Assembly (NCBI GenBank): GCA_012064415.1
Contig: SSNU01000039.1
Location: 154,265 to 218,264, forward strand
Direction: 5' to 3'
Source: Gyrodactylus bullatarudis
Taxonomy: Eukaryota; Platyhelminthes; Monogenea; Gyrodactylidea; Gyrodactylidae
DNA: 64,000 nt
The translations under genes were made by a program, and so were the position numbers. The notes beneath the pieces are model-generated. The model did not search any database and was not told the DNA's origin. It was given only the letters and a program-made list of their open reading frames with translations. This document shows positions 59,766 to 64,000 of the stretch, piece after piece (the first letter of the stretch is position 1; each line of letters starts with the position of its first letter).

Positions 59766-60951
59766 CGAAGAATGAAATTTTATTTTTCAGAATCACCAAT
59801 AGACGAGAAAATAAATAATCGTCGTAGAGATTTTAGAAAAAAAATTCATTTTCGTGCCGAAGTCCTATTCTTTGATCATTTTTACTGCTAGGAAATTGAT
59901 AAATTAAAATTACGGTATTTTTCAAAAAAATGAATAAGATTAATTAGTTTCCTTCCCCAAATTCATCGAGAATTCAAACAAAACCAATCATTCAGAAACT
60001 TTATTTTGTTTCCGACCAATTCCAAAATGACCCAAAAGAAAGGTTGTAGGAGATGAGAAATGTTTTTCATTTATTTAGGATCCTACCGGTTGAGAATCGG
60101 ACTTTAGAGTTTTAAATTTCTGCTTCTAAAAAGTTTTCTATGAGTTTCTACTAGATTGAAATAATTCCACCTTTTAGCACTAAGAGTTAAGATAACACAA
60201 CTTTTGAATCAACCCCCTCACTTTGAAATAAAAATAAATTTCATGATGCAAGATCCAAAAATGAGCATTTGGTGCCAATTTGAGAAAAATCAAGAATTTT
60301 TTTTGATTCTATCTAAACTGTGTGATAAACCATTATCTATGGCAACCTAACAAATGCATACTAGGTGTTTTTAAATGTGAAACAAACACCAGGTTTAGAT
60401 TGTATGTATTAATAATGTTGATTCCTATACAGTTGGTAAGGTAGTTTGGAAATCAGGGAAAATGTTGACAAGTTGAAGGCTGAATATGATCAAAAGCCCT
60501 GAGAATCGGCTGAAATATCGTGTTGATAATGTTAAATTATTTCATCTCTAATCCTTTTTTATTAGAGATTCTCTCGGTAGGTGTAACACACACTTGCCGT
60601 AAAGAAACCACACCAACCCACAAATCTGAAAGAATATGATACATGTTCGCTTGATAGGAGAAAAAACTATTTTTGTTTTTTTAGCCTGTTTAGATTGAAC
60701 TGATTAAACCCAAAGTAAATGCTAGGCGATGTCATACTTCCCAGTGATGGGCAAATTTCTAAATTAATAATATTAACACCTGGCTTATTATTTTTACAAA
60801 GCATTAAGAAGATTTATCGAGAAAATATAAATTTTTTTCAAATTTCGAATTGACGGCAAAAATTAAAACTAGAATTAATTTCCTTTTTGACTACAGATAC
60901 TGTATTTCTTTTTTTACTACTCTTTATTCCTTATTATACACATTTGACCGT
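59766..60951. other. Gene-free AT-rich stretch
   Basis: No features recognised. Confidence 0.3.
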
Positions 60952-61073
60952 TTAACCCTCGCCCTGGATATCTTAAAAGTTACAAATTTCGTATATGGGG
61001 TCCATACGGACCCCAACCACTTAAACTCAATTATTAATATAAAATTAGTAGATTTTTATAACAAATAATTTAT

Positions 61074-61911
61074 TCAATCTTTACATTGATCACAAAAAAT
61101 AGAATAATGATCCTCGCAAACACACTTATGACACTTCACACAGTGAGTTCTGACCTTCTTATCTTTTGAACGGTCACATAGATGGCACCTTTCCCGTTTA
61201 GCTATCTTCTTGGGAGGTTCTTCTAAATTTTTTGATGCGTTGAGTTCTCTTTTCAATGAACTGTTTCTAATTTCGCTATTGTTTACTTCCATTAGCTGAT
61301 AAGCAAGCTCTTTTAGATATTTTCTCCTTGAACCCTGTTTTGTGTTCATAATTTCTGGCCATTTTATTGTATAGAGCTTATAAGCGTTCAGAGCTGCGAG
61401 ATCAATCATGTTCCAAAACAACGTTAAGGGCCATCTTTTCGTTGATCTTCGACAAGAGTAATTGCCAACAAGTTGATCTAGGGTATCTACACCTCCTTTA
61501 GTGCTATTATAATATTCAATTATTTCAGGCTTAGACTCAGAGTCGTTGGGATTTTGGTGTAGGGAGGAAAGCATAACCACTGGCTTGTTTTTCTTGGCAC
61601 CAAATCTCATTACTGAAACTTGTCCACTGAATAGATAGTCAATAAAACCTTGCTCTATTTTAGATCCTTGGAAAATAGTAGGCAAAAATTTCCTGGATTT
61701 ACGACAAGTACCAACTANNNNNNNNNNNNNNNNNNNNNNNNNNNNNNNNNNNNNNNNNNNNNNNNNNNNNNNNNNNNNNNNNNNNNNNNNNNNNNNNNNN
61801 NNNNNNNNNNNNNNNNNNNNNNNNNNNNNNNNNNNNNNNNNNNGATTGAAAATCGTTTTCTCGAATACTTTCATTTTCCAAGGTAAGAGATACGTCTTTC
61901 TCCTGGCTCAT
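61074..61911 (-). CDS. piggyBac transposase (interrupted by assembly gap)
   Basis: The N-terminus MSQEKDVSLTLENESIREND starts at ATG 61911. After the N run, an open frame encodes the C-terminal part from about TCRKSRKFLPTIF, through SVMRFGAKKNKPVVMLSS, to YYNSTKGGVDTLDQL, which contains the third catalytic aspartate. It then runs through RRSTKRWPLTLFWNMID and ends with a cysteine-rich finger (CHLCDRSKDKKVRTHCVKCH, then CVCEDHYSIFCDQCKD) that piggyBac transposases use to bind DNA ends. The two visible pieces are in different frames only because the N run has an arbitrary length. The first two catalytic aspartates lie in the gap. No lesion is seen in the visible part. Confidence 0.88.
61718..61843. 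other. Assembly gap (126 N)
   Basis: A run of N inside the piggyBac transposase. The missing middle of a piggyBac transposase would be several hundred codons, so the N run is probably shorter than the true missing sequence. Confidence 0.95.
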
Positions 61912-62225
61912 TATGTTATAAAATGAATCTAGTATAGTTTATGCATGCCCGGATAAAATAATGTCATAGAATATCTGACTATAAGTCAATGTCAATATGG
62001 GGTCCATATGGACCCCAGTTACTGAAAGTGTTAGGGTAACTATAGAAGCTAACACCTAAGAAACTAAAAAAAAATTTATAAAAATATAAAGTAGGTTGCG
62101 TTTTTGAATGTTTATTTTAGGAATAGAAAAAAAATTCGGATTGATAACTTTAATTTTTTCTCAGTAAAATTCAATAGTTTAATGATTGGGGTCCAATTGG
62201 ACCCCATATCCAGGGCGAGGGTTAA

Positions 62226-62863
62226 ATATTGAGGAATTTAGTTTTTACATTTTTGACTATACTTTTCTACAATTTTTCGTTCTTCACTATATAGGATCAA
62301 TCTTGTTGTCGATATGTCTTTAGACTAAAAAGTTCACTATCTTTATAATAATCCAAATCTGGTTGAAAAATGAATGAAAAATTTTCAGAATGTCAATCTT
62401 ATATACTTTTCCATATGATCAGACCATGTAAATAATTTTCAGGAGATTTTTTATTTTCACATTTTTATTTTAATTAGCCAGGAATGTGGCTATAACCAAA
62501 AGAAGCCTAAATTGTTCAAGGCTCAGATTGTAACAAGAACAGACATCTGATTCGGCATCTAATTTAGAACAGATGTCATGTAACAGGCATTTCATAGATT
62601 CAAGAAAAAAAATTCTAAAGAGTTGAGATCAGAAATAATTATTCTCCCTTTGATGATTGAAAAAACCTTTTGTCTGAAAGGCATGTTCAATGAACATTTC
62701 GGATGGGTCTTTAAACAAATCATATCAAGATCGAACATTTTAAAATAAGGAATTGAAGAGAATAAAAATGATTTTTTCGTAAAAAATGAATATTGCCGAA
62801 TAGAAGAAATTTAGAAGAATAAGAGTTTATAAATGAGTCGATGAATATGCATTTAATCTTAAA
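62226..62863. other. Spacer between piggyBac and the saposin-like gene
   Basis: AT-rich, no recognised features. Confidence 0.4.
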
Positions 62864-62869
62864 TTTATT
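62864..62869 (-). terminator. AATAAA polyadenylation signal of the saposin-like gene
   Basis: TTTATT on the plus strand, 20 bases beyond the stop codon at 62890. Confidence 0.7.
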
Positions 62870-62889
62870 GATCAAAGTTCAAATACTCC

Positions 62890-63699
62890 TCAGCAGAAAT
62901 GAAGGTCCTGTAAAGAAAAATAGCTCAGAAGTCTGTAGCCAGCGAGATGCCAATCTACTTACCTTGCAGATGTCCTCTGATTTCTCAGCAACGTTGAAGA
63001 TTCTGTCGACAAAGTCATTGCACTGAATAAGAAAAGAGTGAGTTATCTCATATTAGAGGAAGATGGAGCAACACTCACCTCGTCTTCCAAGCGGACGGCG
63101 TCAATGCACTTCTGAAGTATTGATGGCTTGGCTTGCTGAGTTATTTTCATCTCGCGGAAGATCAGGACGATTGGTTCCACGAACTTGCACATGCGGCACT
63201 GGAACTTTGGCTCCAAAACTGAACAAGAGTCACTACTTGGTAACTTACATGTGTTTGAGGCGGGACCGCTGCAGAAGTTGACAGCCTCGCAGATTCCGTT
63301 GAGCTTATTGTTAGCGATATCCTCGAATATTCCTCTGAAGATTTCCTTGTTTTCTTTCCAGCACTGCTTTCAATCAGGAAGAGACAACTCACCGTAACTT
63401 GGTCAACGATGCTCTCGTGCTTTACCTTGCACATCTCGAGGACGAAGGGCTCGAGTTGGTTGTTGACTTGATAATGGATGACTTCCTTCATTCTCCCAGT
63501 GAAGGTGTTGCAGATTTTGCATCCACTGCCTGCAGAGAAAGAAGACTCAGAAGTGTTCAGCCTGAGACGACTGGAAACTCACCATCGTCACTGCGGACCA
63601 AAAGGCTGGAGACGAGGACGACTGAAAAATAGATCGTTACCAAATAAAAGCGGGCATGCTCAGTGAGAACTCACAAAAGAGTGTGCTGATGAATTTCAT
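62890..63699 (-). CDS. Secreted protein with two saposin-B domains
   Basis: Seven exons: 63699-63675, 63621-63583, 63529-63393, 63363-63249, 63218-63079, 63022-62963 and 62907-62890, giving 177 aa. A signal peptide (MKFISTLFFVLVSSLLV, about residues 1-19) is followed by two six-cysteine saposin-like domains. Domain 1 cysteines are at 25, 28, 55, 68, 92, 98; domain 2 at 113, 116, 143, 153, 171, 177. The last exon gives only DLHFC then stop, completing the final CxxxxxC. Saposin-like proteins bind membranes or lipids in lysosomes or extracellularly (lipid-hydrolase cofactors, digestive or antimicrobial roles); which applies here is unknown. The intron at 63392-63364 is only 29 nt yet is needed to keep frame and the third-to-fourth cysteine spacing. 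The 30-nt intron at 63248-63219 is optional, because reading through stays open and adds ten residues including two cysteines. Other introns are 49-57 nt. Codons are GC-richer than flanks. Confidence 0.88.
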
Positions 63700-63736
63700 T
63701 TCAAACTTGGTTCTCCAATAACTTTTGAATGTCACA

Positions 63737-63744
63737 TATTTATA
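63737..63744 (-). promoter_or_regulatory. TATA box of the saposin-like gene
   Basis: TATAAATA on the minus strand, 38-45 bases upstream of the ATG. It would place the transcription start within about 15 bases of the start codon, so the 5' UTR would be very short. Confidence 0.6.
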
Positions 63745-64000
63745 TGCCTTTAGTTGGGGAGCAATCTCTGTCTGCTGTTTGCTTTATTATGCTAGGACAA
63801 TCTCCATTATTGACCCTCTTTAAAATCGATCAACTAGAAATTCTAAGTAATCATTAATCTTTGAGTAACCACTCTCCGTCTTTCTGTGGTGAAGTTTGAA
63901 TTCTTTCCCAATCAACGAGTTTCTTAGCCAAATAAACAATTCATTTAGTCTAATAATACGTGGATTGTGTCAATAGCGTCATGTAAAAGATTCCTTGAAT
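63745..64000. other. Upstream flank of the saposin-like gene
   Basis: No further features recognised. Confidence 0.4.

Larger units (their letters stand above)
60956..62221 (-). mobile_element. piggyBac transposon with perfect 16-bp ends
   Basis: TTAA at 60952-60955 and 62222-62225. The terminal repeats CCCTCGCCCTGGATAT (60956-60971) and ATATCCAGGGCGAGGG (62206-62221) are perfectly inverted. Inside are three palindromes of the form GGGGTCC-N4-GGACCCC (about 60997, 61999 and 62189), presumably subterminal transposase-binding sites. The transposase occupies the minus strand. The visible length of 1266 bp is too short for a full piggyBac because the coding middle falls in a run of N (61718-61843) of uncertain true length. 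Perfect ends and an open C-terminal frame suggest a young, possibly active element. Confidence 0.92.

Noticed and set aside
63063..63666. Plus-strand and unspliced minus-strand frames near the right end
   Set aside because: They are explained by the spliced saposin-like gene, whose cysteine pattern and junctions all agree.
1..64000. CRISPR array, operon or bacterial-type features
   Set aside because: Spliced genes, AATAAA signals and eukaryotic transposon families throughout; the repeats present are inverted or dispersed, not regularly spaced direct repeats.

Overview
This is a eukaryotic nuclear window: spliced genes with GT-AG introns, AATAAA signals, and very AT-rich intergenic DNA packed with palindromic DNA-transposon relatives. 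The best taxonomic marker is a teashirt/tiptop-type zinc-finger protein whose KLVRGQDMW block and last finger (FANKGQVRLHISKNKCP) look arthropod-like to me. I therefore infer an arthropod, possibly an arachnid or small crustacean; nothing here fixes the lineage further.

Layout. (1) 1-14.1 kb: a cluster of four small secreted cysteine-rich genes in mirrored order (minus, minus, plus, plus). Each has a signal peptide. Three have the same structure: a 261-267-nt first exon in phase 0, a 36-39-nt intron, and a second exon of exactly 109 nt to a GT[A/G]AGT site. Their CxxxCxxxxC...Y...C[YF] pattern resembles a PAN/apple fold. A hAT element with a broken transposase, a piggyBac remnant, a possible 48-codon small gene and several foldback repeats lie between them. 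(2) 14-20.6 kb: long palindromes, including one with ~404-bp arms, then a Penelope-like terminal fragment that appears to carry a minimal type I hammerhead ribozyme on the minus strand. (3) 21.0-23.1 kb: the teashirt-like coding exon on the minus strand. A splice acceptor lies 12 nt before its ATG, so the 5' UTR exon(s) and promoter must lie further right. (4) 23-60 kb: no convincing host coding sequence. Several stretches (25.3-26.9, 27.4-34.1 and 36-37.5 kb) are relatively poor in repeats and may be teashirt intron or regulatory DNA; the rest holds many copies of at least five foldback/MITE families and a LINE fragment. (5) 60.9-62.2 kb: a piggyBac element with 16-bp perfect inverted ends, TTAA duplications, a transposase and an assembly gap. 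(6) 62.9-63.7 kb: a complete seven-exon saposin-like secreted protein gene on the minus strand, with TATA box, AATAAA and one apparently obligatory 29-nt intron.

The genes do not form one pathway. The secreted cysteine-rich cluster and the two-domain saposin-like protein are both probable extracellular or lysosomal products; the teashirt-like protein is a developmental transcription factor with a large non-coding neighbourhood; everything else recognisable is mobile DNA. The points most worth following up are the mirrored PAN-like cluster with constant exon 2, the hammerhead ribozyme, the very short introns, and the paired CCAAT modules.
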